Positions 12,392-24,795 of a DNA stretch of 64,000 nucleotides are shown in pieces (position 1 is the first letter of the stretch; each line of letters begins with the position of its first letter). Under the pieces are notes generated by a model. It was not told the DNA's origin and made no database searches. It worked only from the letters and a program-made list of their open reading frames with translations. Made by a program: the position numbers and the translations under genes. Source of the stretch: Liolophura sinensis (taxonomy: Eukaryota > Mollusca > Polyplacophora > Chitonida > Chitonidae); contig NC_088296.1 of the NCBI RefSeq assembly GCF_032854445.1, positions 21,195,853 to 21,259,852 on the forward strand, written 5' to 3'.

Positions 12392-13152
12392 TGTTACGAC
12401 CCAAACTGCCTGTATTATAAAGAGATGGCTTGTTCGAAATACACGACAGTTTAGCCGCACAAAAAAGTAACCAAAACCAGCACATTTTATTTTAAAACAA
12501 TTTATTAGCTTAACAAGAACAGATAATAAGACTTATACAAATATTAAAGTACTTAAGTTTAACAAGAAAGGATAGCAGTATCTATACAAATACTAAAGTA
12601 CTTACGGTGTCAAGTCCAAACGGACGCATATATTCCACAATATATACACCACACAGGCATAAATGCTCAGAGGCAAATTCACAAGAGGGAAAATCCACAG
12701 TATAAATGAGTGTATGACGAAATATACACAAAATTCCACAGACAGGGTCCGTGTACTAATAAGCACTGTGTATACAAGAGCACAAATTAAACATACAAGT
12801 TCAGACTGAACAAGTGCTCGGTGGAGATAGGATATAACAAAGCCAGAGGCTATAGAGACACCAAAATTCAGCACAAAAGGCCTACTAAAGTAATACACAG
12901 CGAAAGCATCCAAACTCTCTATAATTCTCCTTTCTCCGATCTCTCTTCTCTCCCTCTCTCGTAGGTCTTATATAGCCTGGTGGAATTGTCCAGAATAAGA
13001 AAATTCCTGAACACTTGATGTAAACAAACAGGCACCGAACTGCGCGCATTCTGGAATATTCTAAGGTAGAGGCAGACAGCACTCCCTGAACTTAGCATAT
13101 GTAAACAGTGGCAAGCTATATTTAGAAACTGACGACAGTCGTGCACATAACA
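12392..13152 (-). mobile_element. solo LTR with 4-bp target duplication
   Basis: The segment starts TGTTACG (12392) and ends CATAACA (13146-13152). These are the terminal heptamers of the LTRs of the retrotransposon at the right end of the window (TGTTACG at 58529, CATAACA at 59541). AAGT flanks both sides (12388-12391 and 13153-13156), as for a 4-bp target-site duplication. No internal region remains. The interior has a duplicated block of about 59 bp at 12493-12605 and AATAAA signals on the minus strand. Interior sequence differs from the 58.5 kb LTR, so it is a related but different family. Confidence 0.65.
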
Positions 13153-13171
13153 AAGTACGTAGACTTACAAT

Positions 13172-13320
13172 TAATGTATTTATTTAATTGGTGTTTTACG
13201 CCATACTCAACAGTATTTCACTCATATGATGGCGGCCAGCACTAATGGGGGGCAGAGACCGGGGGAAACCCACGACCATGTGCTGTCAGACCTTCTCACT
13301 TACGGCCGGAGATGGATGCC
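13172..13320 (-). repeat. SINE family A, 3' half
   Basis: Tail TTTATTTAATTGGTGTTTTACG, then TCATATGATGGCGGCCAGCA and GGGGGAAACCCACGACCATG, as on plus. Head absent. Confidence 0.85.
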
Positions 13321-13569
13321 TACAAGTGCTTGGGCACCAATTTTTGTAATCCACTCTATTTGTCTATGTAAGAAAAATTTACAGTCCAAATATGGTGTAT
13401 ATACACATTATACTAAATAAATAAGACTCGAAATGTTTTATTGGTTTAATTTATCCAATGCGTTTTAATTGTTTCTTTCCAATTCTCCAAACCATCACGA
13501 TTTCGTGCGCACGCTATCACGGTCGTGATAAGATATTGAGTCTGCACCCCATAATTACTTACATTTTTC

Positions 13570-13712
13570 ATCTGGCCGAAGGTCTGACAGCAACCTGCGG
13601 ATGGTTGTGCGTTTCCCCAGTTTATGCCCAGTTTCCTGTCACCATAGTGCTGGCCACAACCGTATGGGAGAAATATTATTGAGTAAGGCGTACTCGACCC
13701 AGTTCAATCCAA
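13570..13712 (+). repeat. SINE family A, 3' half
   Basis: CAACCTGCGGATGGTTGTG, then CATAGTGCTGGCCACAACCG and GAAATATTATTGAGTAAGGC. Confidence 0.85.
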
Positions 13713-14339
13713 TTCGTCACTCTCCTGTGTTTGGTGGTAATAACACGAATCACTCATAGAGGCCGGTACCAATTACGAAGAGCAGAATTCATTCGCGCAT
13801 TTGGTCAGTCTCAGCTTACCGCGGTCATTTTACCGTTCTGCCCTACCCCACGGAGGACTTGTACGTATCGGCCAGTTGAAAGTGAAGCAAAAACAGGTTG
13901 CTGGAATCTGCTTGAAGCTTCGGCTACATATATTTTTGTAATACCATTGAAATAAATAAATACTTTTTTCTCATGAAAATGTAGTTCTGTGTAGGGTGAT
14001 AAGTTCTCCTGTCAGCAGCCAGCACTTTTTAGCGTACAGCTACAAGTTTGGTACGAAAACAAAGGAAATTGTCCAGAGCTTCATAATGATGGAAGATTAA
14101 AATTCTTAGGGAAAGGGTACAAAGTGTCAGGTTGTGATGGGGATCACCAATGCTTGCAATAATTTTTTTTATGTGTATCTGACCAGTTGATCATCTATTA
14201 TGGTAGGTAAAAAACTTCTATCAGTCATTCGAGCTATGATTTCATCGACAATTCCATTGGCCGGATCCAAACCTGTGTACAGACCTCAACCTTGTTCCTA
14301 TTCTTATGTTTTATCTTCCAACAGGCCAGGTCCTACTGC

Positions 14340-14560
14340 TATCTATTTTATTTATTCGATTGGCGTTTTATGCCATACTCAAGAATATTTCACGGCCAGC
14401 ATTATCATGATTATGGTCGAAGGAAACCGGGCAGATCCCGGGGGAAATCCACGACCATCGATAGGTTACAACCGGAAAGGAGGCCAGCATGAGCTGGACT
14501 GGAACTCACAGCGATCTCATTAGTGAGTGCGTGGCACGCTAACTGCAGTGGCCCCGACCT
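14340..14560 (-). repeat. SINE family A, near full length
   Basis: Runs from the tail (TTTATTCGATTGGCGTTTTA) through GAGGCCAGCATGAGCTGGAC to GGCACGCTAACTGCAGTGGC near the tRNA-like head. Confidence 0.85.
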
Positions 14561-14773
14561 ACCACTATATGTGTACGGAATGACAAGGCTGGAAAAAAGT
14601 TTCAGCGATTTAACAAATAAAACATCTGTGCTCTAGAAACATTGTATAGGTATACGGATCGGGTTTCGCCCTTCACGCAGAGCTGCAGTTCATTTCAGGT
14701 TTGGACAATGACGTCATATTATTGCTAATATTGTTTACACATTTGACCACAGACGTCAAGCAGGATCCACATT

Positions 14774-14950
14774 TTAGGCTACACGTCTGTGGCAATAGTT
14801 CTCAATGAACTGACCATTGTTGATTAGAACAGCCTGAAACGCCTCCTCTTGCCTTGGGGCAAAATCATTCCATAGAATGGAGTCGCCATTTACGCTAATC
14901 TGTTTGTGCATGTATAGTTGTCCTTTCATGTTTTCAGCATGCCAAACTAA
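14774..14950 (-). CDS. candidate terminal exon, unrecognised protein
   Basis: The minus-strand frame reads KGQLYMHKQISVNGDSIL, then WNDFAPRQEEAFQAVL, and ends in ENYCHRRVA before a stop at 14774-14776. The amino-acid mix is protein-like, without low complexity. Possible acceptors lie at about 14945-14970. I know no family for it. It may belong with the minus-strand candidate exon at 16140-16334, but the phases I tried do not join cleanly. Confidence 0.3.
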   Translation of the reverse strand, partial: LVWHAENMKGQLYMHKQISVNGDSILWNDFAPRQEEAFQAVLINNGQFIENYCHRRVA

Positions 14951-15589
14951 AATTAACTCTCTATGGACAATGTGGGCTTTTATACTTTGCATTGGGCTAT
15001 ATTATGAACTGTCAAACGGTAGTAGTACATTTACATGTACCTCGGTTGGACACTGCTTTCTGCTCTCCCTTAAGCTGTGATCAATGTTTAGTGCAAGCCT
15101 TCAGTTCTGAATGACCGAAATGGTTGAGCGCGTTTGTTTCTGACGATGACAGGACAGGTGCGTGAGCTTTAACAATGATGCTATAGTCTGTTATAAATAA
15201 AAGCTTTCTTTGTCAATCCCAAAATCGTCGAACATACACTTGTCCACGGAAAGATGAAAAGAGATAAATAAACAAATTACTGAAAAAGATATAAATGGAC
15301 AAAAATAATAGGGAAATAACAAAATAAATGAAATAATAAGAAAGAATTAAAAATAGAATAAATAAGTAAAAACATTCGAAATAAATAGAACATAACTTGG
15401 GAACAGCTTTAAATTACACGTGTTGGGGGGGGGGGGATTTTCTTACAATTTCCTTTTCAATAAATTGATTTTAAAGTTGTTTTGGCAAGTCTGTTGAACA
15501 GCTCCTTGTTTCTGGAAGTCTAGCAGACCAGCTACTTGCATCGATAAATGGAGAGACAGCAGTGTTTTGGTATCTGTAACAAACTACAA

Positions 15590-15830
15590 CAGGGTAAGGT
15601 CGTTAGCGCGCCAGCGCTGCGTTATGAGTTCAAATCCAGCTCATTGCTGGCTTCCACTTCGACCGCACGTGGGAAAGTCTGCCACCAAATGCGGGATGTA
15701 AGTAAGTTTCCCCTGAGGTCTGTCCGGTTTTCTCCAACCATATTGCTGGCCGCCGTCGTGTAAGTGTTATTTTCTTGTGTATAGCGCAAAACAACAATCA
15801 ATTAAGTAAATAAATAAATAAATAATAGGG
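15590..15830 (+). repeat. SINE family A, full length
   Basis: Head with GTTAGCGCGCCAGCGCTGCG, B-box-like GAGTTCAAATCCAGCTC, conserved 3' domain and an (AAATA)n tail at 15805-15829. Confidence 0.85.
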
Positions 15831-15865
15831 CAAGGAAAAGTTTCGTAGAGGTGTACTATCCGTGA

Positions 15866-16015
15866 ATTATTTATTCATTTTGCATGGTTGGTATTTTACG
15901 CCGCACTCAACATTTCACTTATACAGCGATGGTAAGCAATATGGTGTATGGGAGGGATCCGGAAATAATCCGGGGGAAGTCCACGACCAGCCGCATGGTG
16001 GCTGACTTTCCGACG
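15866..16015 (-). repeat. SINE family A, 3' half
   Basis: Tail-first on plus: TTGGTATTTTACGCCGCACTC, then CCGGGGGAAGTCCACGACCA. It faces the tail of the copy at 15590. Confidence 0.8.
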
Positions 16016-16139
16016 CATGTCCAAGGAATTGAAAGTGAAATTAAATTTCTTGAGCCCAAACTAAATGTTAAAATGTCATTGAATTGCCAGAAATTCGAAA
16101 CTGTTTTGACATATCTTGAGCTGTTATTTTTACTAGGCT

Positions 16140-16334
16140 GTATGCACATAGATAAGGGAGGCTGGCTTCGGTGATATAGCCAACATTTGCAAAAGAAAAT
16201 GCCGCATCAAACAGTCCACAAGCATACAGTCCTGACAGAAGCATTTTGAGATCTTTTGGTGCATGGGATGTGTATCGTCCTCTATAATGTTGTTCTGCTA
16301 CTATACCGTATTCGTCACATGGCGAGGCAGACAA
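16140..16334 (-). CDS. candidate internal exon, unrecognised protein
   Basis: The minus-strand frame reads SPCDEYGIVAEQHYRGRY, then APKDLKMLLSGLYACGLF and DAAFSFANVGYITEASL. It is a balanced, protein-like sequence with codon choice unlike the surrounding AT-rich DNA. A possible donor (CCTA|GTAAAA) lies near 16136. No start, partner exon or family is identified, so it may be an exon of a minus-strand gene or a gene relic. Confidence 0.3.
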
Positions 16335-17056
16335 GGGGAATACGTGCTGCTCTGAATGTGTTATGGCTGTTTATTATGTTCTCGTTTTTGTACCAAACGA
16401 GATTCTAAATGTATCATTGACATAAATTCCACTCGGGCCATTAATTATTTATCACAGGGATAAGCCTAAGTTTTATAACTTTGATAAGGAAACATGGGTA
16501 TGCTTTTAAGACGCAATGTTCACGTGACCCACGGCCAGATCCCTTCTTTCAGGCAGGCTATTTACAGAACACGGACGTCATTGATATTAGCACGAGGCAC
16601 AACCAATCAATCGTTCGATCACCTGGAGTTCAAAAAAACTATGTACTGAAACGCAATCTTAGCCTGAGCACACTCTATCGGTCGTGATGTTTCTTTTACT
16701 ACTGCCCAACATTTTGCGGTCCACCTTACCTAGCCTGTATGAATTTTCAAGCCTTTCTACATATATAGAAAGAGAGTTCTTTTCATTTACAGGTAAAAAA
16801 TTTATATAAAAGTGTTTGATCTAAATGCGCCAGACGTTGAAACGTTTGGTATGAATCAGTTTAATGTTCTGGGTCTACCAGATGTTAAAGTTTGCGACGT
16901 AAACAACATCAATATTAATATGAGCGCTGCTTTTGACTGAAGAGTTTAAACCGTCTGTGTCTTACGGGAACTCACTGAGGTATATCTCATGAAGGTGTTC
17001 CTTATTCTGTACGTATCTAACCGCCAATCTCTTTGGATGTCAATTGACACTAAGTG

Positions 17057-20000
17057 ATGGATATTTACATCAGAGTGCTCTTCTCCACATTGGTGTTCTT
17101 CAGAATACAAGGTAAGTCAGATACAAGAAGAAGAGCATTTGTTGAAGTCGGTGTGCATGAGTTTTTTTGGCAAACATTACGTAAAAGTTGGCTTAACTCG
17201 CTACATTAATCCGAGCAAGCTAAAATGCACCTAATAGTGCCTATGAGGGATACAAATTTTCGGGAAATCCGCGTGGGGGCGTTAGGGGCAAATACCGGAA
17301 ATTGGATAGCTTACATGTTTGGCCTTGTGCCCGTGTGTGTTACCTTGTTGTCCATTTTTAAGCCTACACACGGTAACCTGGTAAATGCTTATTAAGCCCA
17401 TCTAGGTGGACTCAGTGTGCTATTTAAAAATTCTGATATTCATTGTCGCCTCTTAAAGAAATCGCTGCACATCTGCAAACTTATATTCGATGGGATCGAT
17501 TTCAGTGAAGTCCGTGCTGACGGAATCAAAACTTGCCTGCCCGACAAACACAAGTTCTTTTTTCATGCCAGTTTCTAATGCCAAAACTCAGTGACTTTCC
17601 AACCCAGACGTAGGTCACGTGACACTTAAAAATGACTGTTGACGGCGAGGGACTCGGCACCGGCAAAACTCAAGCAGTCAATGTGACCACCACACAGCGA
17701 GTTAACAAGTTTCATAGGCGAGGATAGTAAACTAAGAGATTCCACATAAATAATGAGAGGAGGTGAGTAAGAGTGCCATAAGTGGGAAGGAAATGGGAGT
17801 TTGAAATCCGCGCAGTGCTTTGGAGGCGTTGATGGATGAATGTCAGCATAGCACAGAGTCCATCCAGATCCGTAGGATGTCACCACAAAAGAAAAGAAAA
17901 CAAATAAGTCAGAATCAAAGGTTGAGAGTCCATTCGCCCTACACCCATGTACGCGAAGGCCGAGTAAGGTCAGGATTCTAACCCCAATTTCCGGTATATG
18001 CATAAGCGCCCCGCGCGGAACTCCTAAGAACTTGTATCTCTCGCAGGGCTTGTACGGAAATGATCTTGGATATGACAGACATCCATGGAATTAGAGAGAG
18101 CATGCTGATTGAAAGTTTTGTTGCTGCCGTCGTACAAGTCCAATAAAGTTGAAATAAGGACGTATTTTATAAATAGAGTGTATTTGCAAATTATATAATG
18201 GGCATAGTACACGAACCACATTCAGTATTTTAACAACGAGATCAAGTGTTTCAATCATACAAGTGATATTTATAACGAATTATAAACTGAGATAAACGAC
18301 AAATTGGTGATAACATAAATTTAGATGCCATTAAAACTTTATGTGTAAGTGCGTTTTTTGGGTACTGGGCTTTTTGACTTTCGTCGTTATATCATAGGAT
18401 CCTTTCTTGTACTGTGGTGAAATTGCTTTACGTAATCAAATCAGTGCATTTTCACATAGGCAGAAAATATATCCATGATACATGTCATATGTCATATATG
18501 TCCCTAGTGATGCTTAGTGCCATATATATGACTTTAAGTGCCTGATTTGCTTTGCAAATTCTCTCAATTTGTGTAATTAATTAATTATTATTAAAGACCC
18601 GTATTTCCACAGCCGATGCATGCATCACTGTATCTTCAAGCCTTTTACTGCGCCACGATCTGGCCGAAATATTGCCGATAACGCGTTAAGCCATAATCAT
18701 TCATTCAAGCCTTTACTTCGCAACGATCTGGCCGAAATATTGCCGATGTGGCGTTAAGCGATAATCCTTCATTCATACCTTCATTGATTTACCCGGTGTC
18801 ATTTTAGCAGGTAACTGGAGAAATGTTGCTCTAAATAAACCAGCGTTTCAAGTTTCTACGGACCTGATTTACTATGCCACCCCCGAGTACCTGGGATTTC
18901 CTTCTCACGCTGTGGACGGGAACAAAGACACACTGCAGTCATGTATCGGTACTCAGACAGACTGGAACCCCTGGTGGATGGTTGACCTCGGCAAACTACA
19001 CCTTATCAAACATGTGGAACTCACAAGTATACTTTTCCGTAAGAACATGAAAATCATTTCATAATAAGGTAAAGTATATGTTAGTTTATGTTGGATTGCT
19101 TGACTTGATTGTCTTGGAATACACATGAAGGGCAAATGGAGAGCTTTGTAAATTTGTGGGGACCATTGTTCAATCCTGCCTTTGTGGGAACGTTTTATGG
19201 GAACTGGGCCCAGTTGTTCAAAGGTGTGTTAGGTTATACTTGCATTAAGTCATACTATATATTTCAAACTTATACAAAGTCAGCAGCTAGTGCAGTTGTC
19301 CAAGGCCAAATTATAACAGCAGCATATTTAGTTCATATTTCACATAATGTTACGTACTAGGGCCTCATGGAATTACCTCCCTTGAGGTCACTCTCGCGTT
19401 TCAAAAGCGCGTTCTTAGGAGTGAATTGTGCTTAGATGGGACCTCAGTATTATGGCTAATGACAAGTTTCGGAGTTAAAGCGGCATAAACAAGCTGGAGA
19501 AAGATTTAGGACAGATTTTAATTTTGTAACCTCAGTTGGAAAGCTCAGGAAAACAAGAGTCACACGAGGACAAAAGGTACACCGGTTAGTGTAATGGTGA
19601 CCAGCACTTGATAACAAGGTTTTCTCCTTCTGACCTAAATCCTTAGAAACACTTAAGTGTAATAAAGTTTCTTTTCCTAACATGCAATACCACAATCCAT
19701 CTTTTTTACTGTTAAACCCATCAAAAACGCAGTTCGTCTCCTGTCAAAGCATGTTTGTTTGTTAAAGTAAAACTCAATAAAAAATTACCCTCTTTTTAAT
19801 TCAAAGGACAAAACAGCAACGATGGTGTTTTAGAGAGAAAACCTGTTACACAAGTTTGGGGGTGTGGGGTGGGGCTTGTATCGTAATACATATAATACGG
19901 GAGTTTCGAGTTCCAATTCTTCGGCCGTTAAGGGTAACGGTCCTACTGTATTATTTGATGTGTGAAAAGTGTAAGGCAAATAAACTTTGGTGACATCGAT

Positions 20001-21424
20001 ATTTCTAAAGAACTGTCTCACCGTGCTGCAGAGGCGCAAATGACACGTCTTCCTTCAAGAAGTTCTCAAGTGCACAAACGTTCAGCTCCTTAATTTTCTC
20101 CCTCTTTTGTAAAAAACTAAATAAGTTTTTTTCTGAAATATCCATGTTAGTATTATGATAACAAATAGTTGTCTAACATTTTTGAGAGATCACGAGGCAG
20201 TAGGACATATTTCACCTTTAGTGATAAAAGAGTTCCATTTCTAATCTCCTCTCTTGTGGCCTCATCAGAGTCATCAACCGCTGCTTGTCACCAAAGACAT
20301 CGGGCAAATCTACAAATTTCTTAACAGGGAATTTGAACCCCTGCCTCGATCCTTTGCCCTTGCGTCGTAATCACTCGGCCATCACCTGTTTCCCTAAATT
20401 ATCCTAAGGAGATTCGATTTTTTTTTCCAGCTGGTGACAAGCTGAGGAACTTTACCATAGAGATATCGAAGCACACGAACGGAGATCCAAGCAGGGGCAT
20501 ATTGGTAAATCCAACCTTGTGCCATTACTGTCCACACACACAGCTTGCGGGGAGCACAGTTATCTACCCTTGTCTCAAGGACACTACGGGGCGCTATGTG
20601 AGGATTTCGAGCCAGAACAAAGACAAGAAACAACCTCTGTTCTTTTGTGAAGTCCAAATACACGGGACTGATATGAGTAAGACGGATAATTTTTTCTCTG
20701 GCACTGAAGCTTTAAAAAAGAACGAATCATGAACAATCATATGTATTACAGCTTCCATCTTTTCTTTACATGCTGGTGATCAAATTAACGAGTGAAATAA
20801 AAAGCATCGACGAAAACTGGGCACCTCGCCAGGCGCCAATTGTTTATCGTTATTGGGATCGTAGTAATTAAAAATTGACACAGTTGCTGTAAAATTAATG
20901 GTTAAGACATGTTGAAATAGCTTTATTATCTGTAAGCTTCTGAACGGTATTGGACATTAGATGTTTTCCATATTACCATACTGCATGCAAATATAGTCAC
21001 CCAGCGTACAGCTCAATTGTCGCCTTTGAATGGCCGTGAGTTTCCTCCGAACTGTGCCCGGTTTTCTCTCACCGTGATGCTGGACGCGGTTTAAGTGAAA
21101 CATTCTTGAGTAAGGCATAAAACACCAATCAAAAATAACCTGATAACCTGTACAGCTCAGTCCGTTTCCGTTTCAGAACTACTGTTTAAGGGGAATTGTC
21201 TGGCCGGCCGAAGATCGCTGAATCCGACTGTAGGCGTGTTGAATGTTACGTCAGTCATCCAGTGCTTTACCATGTGCCGGAACATTCAGTCGTGCTCTTC
21301 TTTTAATATCCAACAATGGGCAATCTCCCAGAAAATCTGTGAACTGATTGCAGACCCGATACCGTGGGTATTTGACAATGAAGAACATCAGGCCTCCTGG
21401 GATCACTGTACTGTTGAAGCGTAG
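17057..21424 (+). CDS. secreted FTP (fucolectin/F5-8C) plus PAN/apple domain lectin
   Basis: Four exons join cleanly in phase 1: 17057-17111, 18811-19038, 20431-20676 and 21177-21424 (donors AAG|GTAAGT, TTCC|GTAAGA, ATGA|GTAAGA; acceptors TTTTAGCAG, TTTTTCCAG, GTTTCAG). Total 777 nt, 258 residues, complete from ATG to TAG. Residues 1-18 are a signal peptide (MDIYIRVLFSTLVFFRIQ). Residues 20-175 form a fucolectin-type domain: NVALNKPAFQVST, SHAVDGNKDT, NPWWMVDLG, RYVRISSQN and FFCEVQIHG are the family landmarks. Residues 177-258 form a cysteine-rich PAN/apple-like module (C-x19-CFTMC, SCSSFN, KICEL). The family binds fucosylated glycans in innate immunity, but the usual His after the first Cys and the Arg of the R-x-D motif are replaced here, so sugar specificity may differ or be lost. 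A possible AATAAA lies near 21703. Confidence 0.85.
18638..18776. repeat. 69-bp tandem duplication with SINE-like 3' end
   Basis: Two copies of a unit with GATCTGGCCGAAATATTGCC and GCGTTAAG, ending CATTCATTC. This resembles 3' ends of dispersed molluscan repeats. It sits in intron 1 of the FTP-PAN lectin, just before exon 2. Confidence 0.65.
21025..21142 (+). repeat. SINE family A, 3' part
   Basis: GGCCGTGAGTTTCCTCCG, then TTTTCTCTCACCGTGATGC and GAGTAAGGCATAAAACACC, in the last intron of the lectin gene. Confidence 0.8.
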
Positions 21425-22351
21425 ATATAAAACAGATAATGTGCTGCAGTATATGAGCCCAATCGGCATTTCAGGGCTCTCACGAGTTTAAGCAGATACA
21501 GGCGAAACAAAGTGGGGGTGGGGGTGGCGTGGGGATAGCGTGGGGGTGGCGTGGGGTTGGGGCCTCCCAAACCAACGTAGGTAAAAGGCGTGATTTTATG
21601 CCAGTGGCTAGGTTGACACCTAGCGTAAAATCACACCTGTTAGCCATGGTAGTTTGCGAGAGCACCGACCCTGCTGCCTCCCTAGAGCGTCCTAGTCAAA
21701 AAATAAAAGAACCCCTTGCAACTAGATGGGAAAGATTACCAGGTCGATTACCAACCTGCTCACAGCGACAGATCGTATGCGGAATGGCGCAAGAACTTCT
21801 ACGGTTGAAGTTGTTACATAACAGGTGTAACCAATGAAACAGGTCAAGCTACAACATCTGTTGCTGACAATCAGCCTGCTGTTGGCCGCTAAATGCGAAG
21901 GATAATGCCCTTTTCCGTCTAATGCTGGGGTTTAAAACAAGTTTTAAATCATAGTGACTATAGGACAGTGTCTTTAATAGACATGTATTAGCAGGATAAT
22001 ATGATAACCAGTTGTCCCGTTCCTCATTATAATTTTACCGTATGCTGTTAGCTGAAGTAAATAGCGTTTAATTTTCATTAGGGGAATACTGTATAAAATT
22101 GTGTATATTTACAGTATTCTATTTTAATTTATCTAGCATATAGCTTGACATTATTTGAAGAACTATAAAAGATATCTTGTGTGGTTCAAATTAATCATTC
22201 CCCCCTTGCCTTGAAAACATTCGTGTCTGTGCAATGTAGCGTGAAGCTGACAACGGACTGACAAAAAACCCTAATAAATCTGGCTCCATGTATGAATATT
22301 TTAGTAGACTTTTTCCATGTGTAATATGGAGTATCGACTTCCAAGTATGAT

Positions 22352-22606
22352 CGTTATTTATTTATTTATTTGATTGTTGTTTAACGCCGCACTCACTTGT
22401 ACGACCGCGGCCAGCATTATTGTGGGTGGAAACCGGGCAGAGCCCGGGGGAAACCCACGACCATCCGCAGGTTGCTGATAGACCTTCCCACGAACGAGCG
22501 GAGAGGAAGCCAGCATGAGCTGGACTTGAGCTCACAGCGACTGCATTAGTGAGAGACTCCTGGGTCATTATGCTGCGCTAGCGCGCTAAGCAACTGAGCC
22601 ACGGTA
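22352..22606 (-). repeat. SINE family A, full length
   Basis: One of the best copies. On minus: head TGGCTCAGTTGCTTAGCGCG (A box), B box GTGAGCTCAAGTCCAGC, central GGAAGGTCTATCAGCAACC, 3' domain and an (AAATA)n tail. Confidence 0.9.
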
Positions 22607-24068
22607 ATAATGGTAATAAGGACAAAACTGCACATTTATATTTCATAATCTCTAACAGACTAACATAAACCAATGTCGTTTGTTTTGTCCTACATAAGTA
22701 ATGAAACCATTAGGTGAAATTTAATCAGGATGTTGATGAAGCAAACGCTTTTTAAAACAGGCATACTAAAGCAAACATGCGTGAACATGTATGTACACAC
22801 ACCCAATGACGCCCTTTCGTCAGGTGACTGAAAAATTGCTAATTACGACGCTACGGCGTTAAGAATAAATGCATGTACACGGATGTGCAATGTTTGCCCC
22901 TAAATTTGCAAACTAGAACTAAAACTAGTCAGGTTTTAACAGCCCATTGCTTGGATGGAAAACCTTTGCTCGATAAAATTCACACAAGACGAGTGCCTCT
23001 GTATGACGAATTTGCCAGGGAAAATATACCTTGCGAAGTAGGAATGTTCACTTTAAGCCCTACAGTTTCCTCCACCATGAAGACAGTCTTAAGCATAACG
23101 TAAGCATCGGTTAAGTAAGCCAGCAAACAGATACATCTTGTTTATGTATGTTGTTGGTGTATAACTCCATACTCATATTTGAAGAAATTGGGATGTGTTC
23201 TAGGAGAACCACCAAACATTGCGGACGATTTGGTATGGATACGCACATCATGAGTGGGAGATACCTGATCTTTAACGAACCGTGGACTGTCGAAAATGGC
23301 CACACGAGCAGTTTGTTTACCAGCTGCACTCCGTTTTCCTATACCTATATAAAAACGTGGGATGTAAAGTGTCTTAACTTAGGACAACGGTATAGCGTAT
23401 TTACGACAGACTAACTTTTGCTAACGTCGTTTTCTCAAAGCACGTGTGCAATCTGGTCGGCGGGCATAACTTCTAATACGTATCAACGACTTTAGACAAG
23501 GACGTAATCTTCAATGAAAAAAGGTGAAACATGCCGGTACGCACGCTGACCGAGAAATACTCTGGTCCATTTTCTGTAGCGGGTTACTAAAAGTGCATAC
23601 TGTTTTGCTTGACGCTCATCACGATTATGGGATTTGCAGTCATATATGCTGGGTTTTCATGGCCACCACCAGCTTAAGCCAATTCCACACTAGATGCAAG
23701 AAGTATTACCTTTCTAAAATTCTCTTCAAAAACAGTGACGTCTTGAGTTTTATGACATGAGCCAAAGACTGTCACAGTTCACTTGGAGAAGTGCTGCGCT
23801 AGCACGTTAAATACTCAAGGACAGAGACATCGAACATTTGGATCAGAAAATGCGAAAATAGCATAGTAATTTCCAAAGATATAACGGAAGAAAACGCCAA
23901 ATTAATCATCTTAAGGAGACATCTTCAAGTCTTAAACCTAAAACCATTCTTGTGCTATAGGCGCGGTTTAAGCTGTTAATATGTAAGTATTTACGACCAG
24001 TGGAAGGTTGAAAGCGATCGCAGTAAAAAGAAAGCAACCAAACAAATGCTGGTATAGTTTATTTCATT

Positions 24069-24595
24069 TAGTGAGTCGCCTATTTTCAGCTGTGTGTAAA
24101 ATCAATCATACTTGCTTTTATTCTCTGACACATAACTGCACACGCTCTACATATTGATACGTTGAACGTCCATATTATTACAAAGAAAATGCAGTTCAAT
24201 AACTTTCTCTAATAATGTTAATCATAATGTTTAACTCCATAAGCTTAGTTTCGACACAAAAAACTCATTGCCTCGGATGACGTCACAATTATTCAAAAGC
24301 AAGCTTTACAGTTGATTCTGTTGTGGCCTTCCGTTAAAACACGTTGAATTTCGCCCAATATCAATCCAGCATGCCACTGTTTTTTTTTTGTTTTTTTGTT
24401 TAAATAATTCTGACGTCACCCGAAGCGGTGGGTTCTTACCATCGACGTCGAGCTTATAGACTACAACATTATGAATTAGAAAAAGTGTTCTAACTTCATT
24501 TTCCTTGTAAGAATATGAACTTCTAACATGTCCACGTGTAGAGCTGGTGTTGTTACGTGTCACCGACTAAAGGCAATTTTGGTAGCGAGTATTTA
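24069..24595 (+). repeat. diverged duplicated block, copy 2
   Basis: Same segment order as 7366-8185 (GAGTCGCCTATTTTCAGCTG to GGCAATTTTGGTAGCGAGTA) but shorter. No second copy of the adjacent signal-peptide exon was found. Confidence 0.7.
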
Positions 24596-24627
24596 GGAGA
24601 ACTAAAGTTTGATTATTTCTTTCATTT

Positions 24628-24795
24628 TTCATTTGATTAGGGTTTTACTCTGTACTCAAGAATATTCCACCTATTACACACATACGAACACGGCGAAGAT
24701 TACGGTCGGAGGATCCGCAGGCCGTTGACAGACTCTTCCACGAATGGTTGAAAAGGAAGCCAGCATGAGCTGGAATTGAGCTCACCATGAAAAAG
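24628..24795 (-). repeat. SINE family A copy
   Basis: Tail-first on plus: TTGATTAGGGTTTTACTCTG, then AGCCAGCATGAGCTGGAATT. Confidence 0.8.

Larger units (their letters stand above)
10192..14770. other. intergenic, repeats only
   Basis: No supported exon. It holds a 68-bp tandem triplet, SINE copies and a solo LTR, listed separately. Open frames at 12602-12913 and 12919-13146 (minus) lie inside the solo LTR. Confidence 0.55.

Noticed and set aside
12602-13146. Minus-strand frames of 65-103 codons
   Set aside because: They lie within the solo LTR and are hydrophobic by base composition only.
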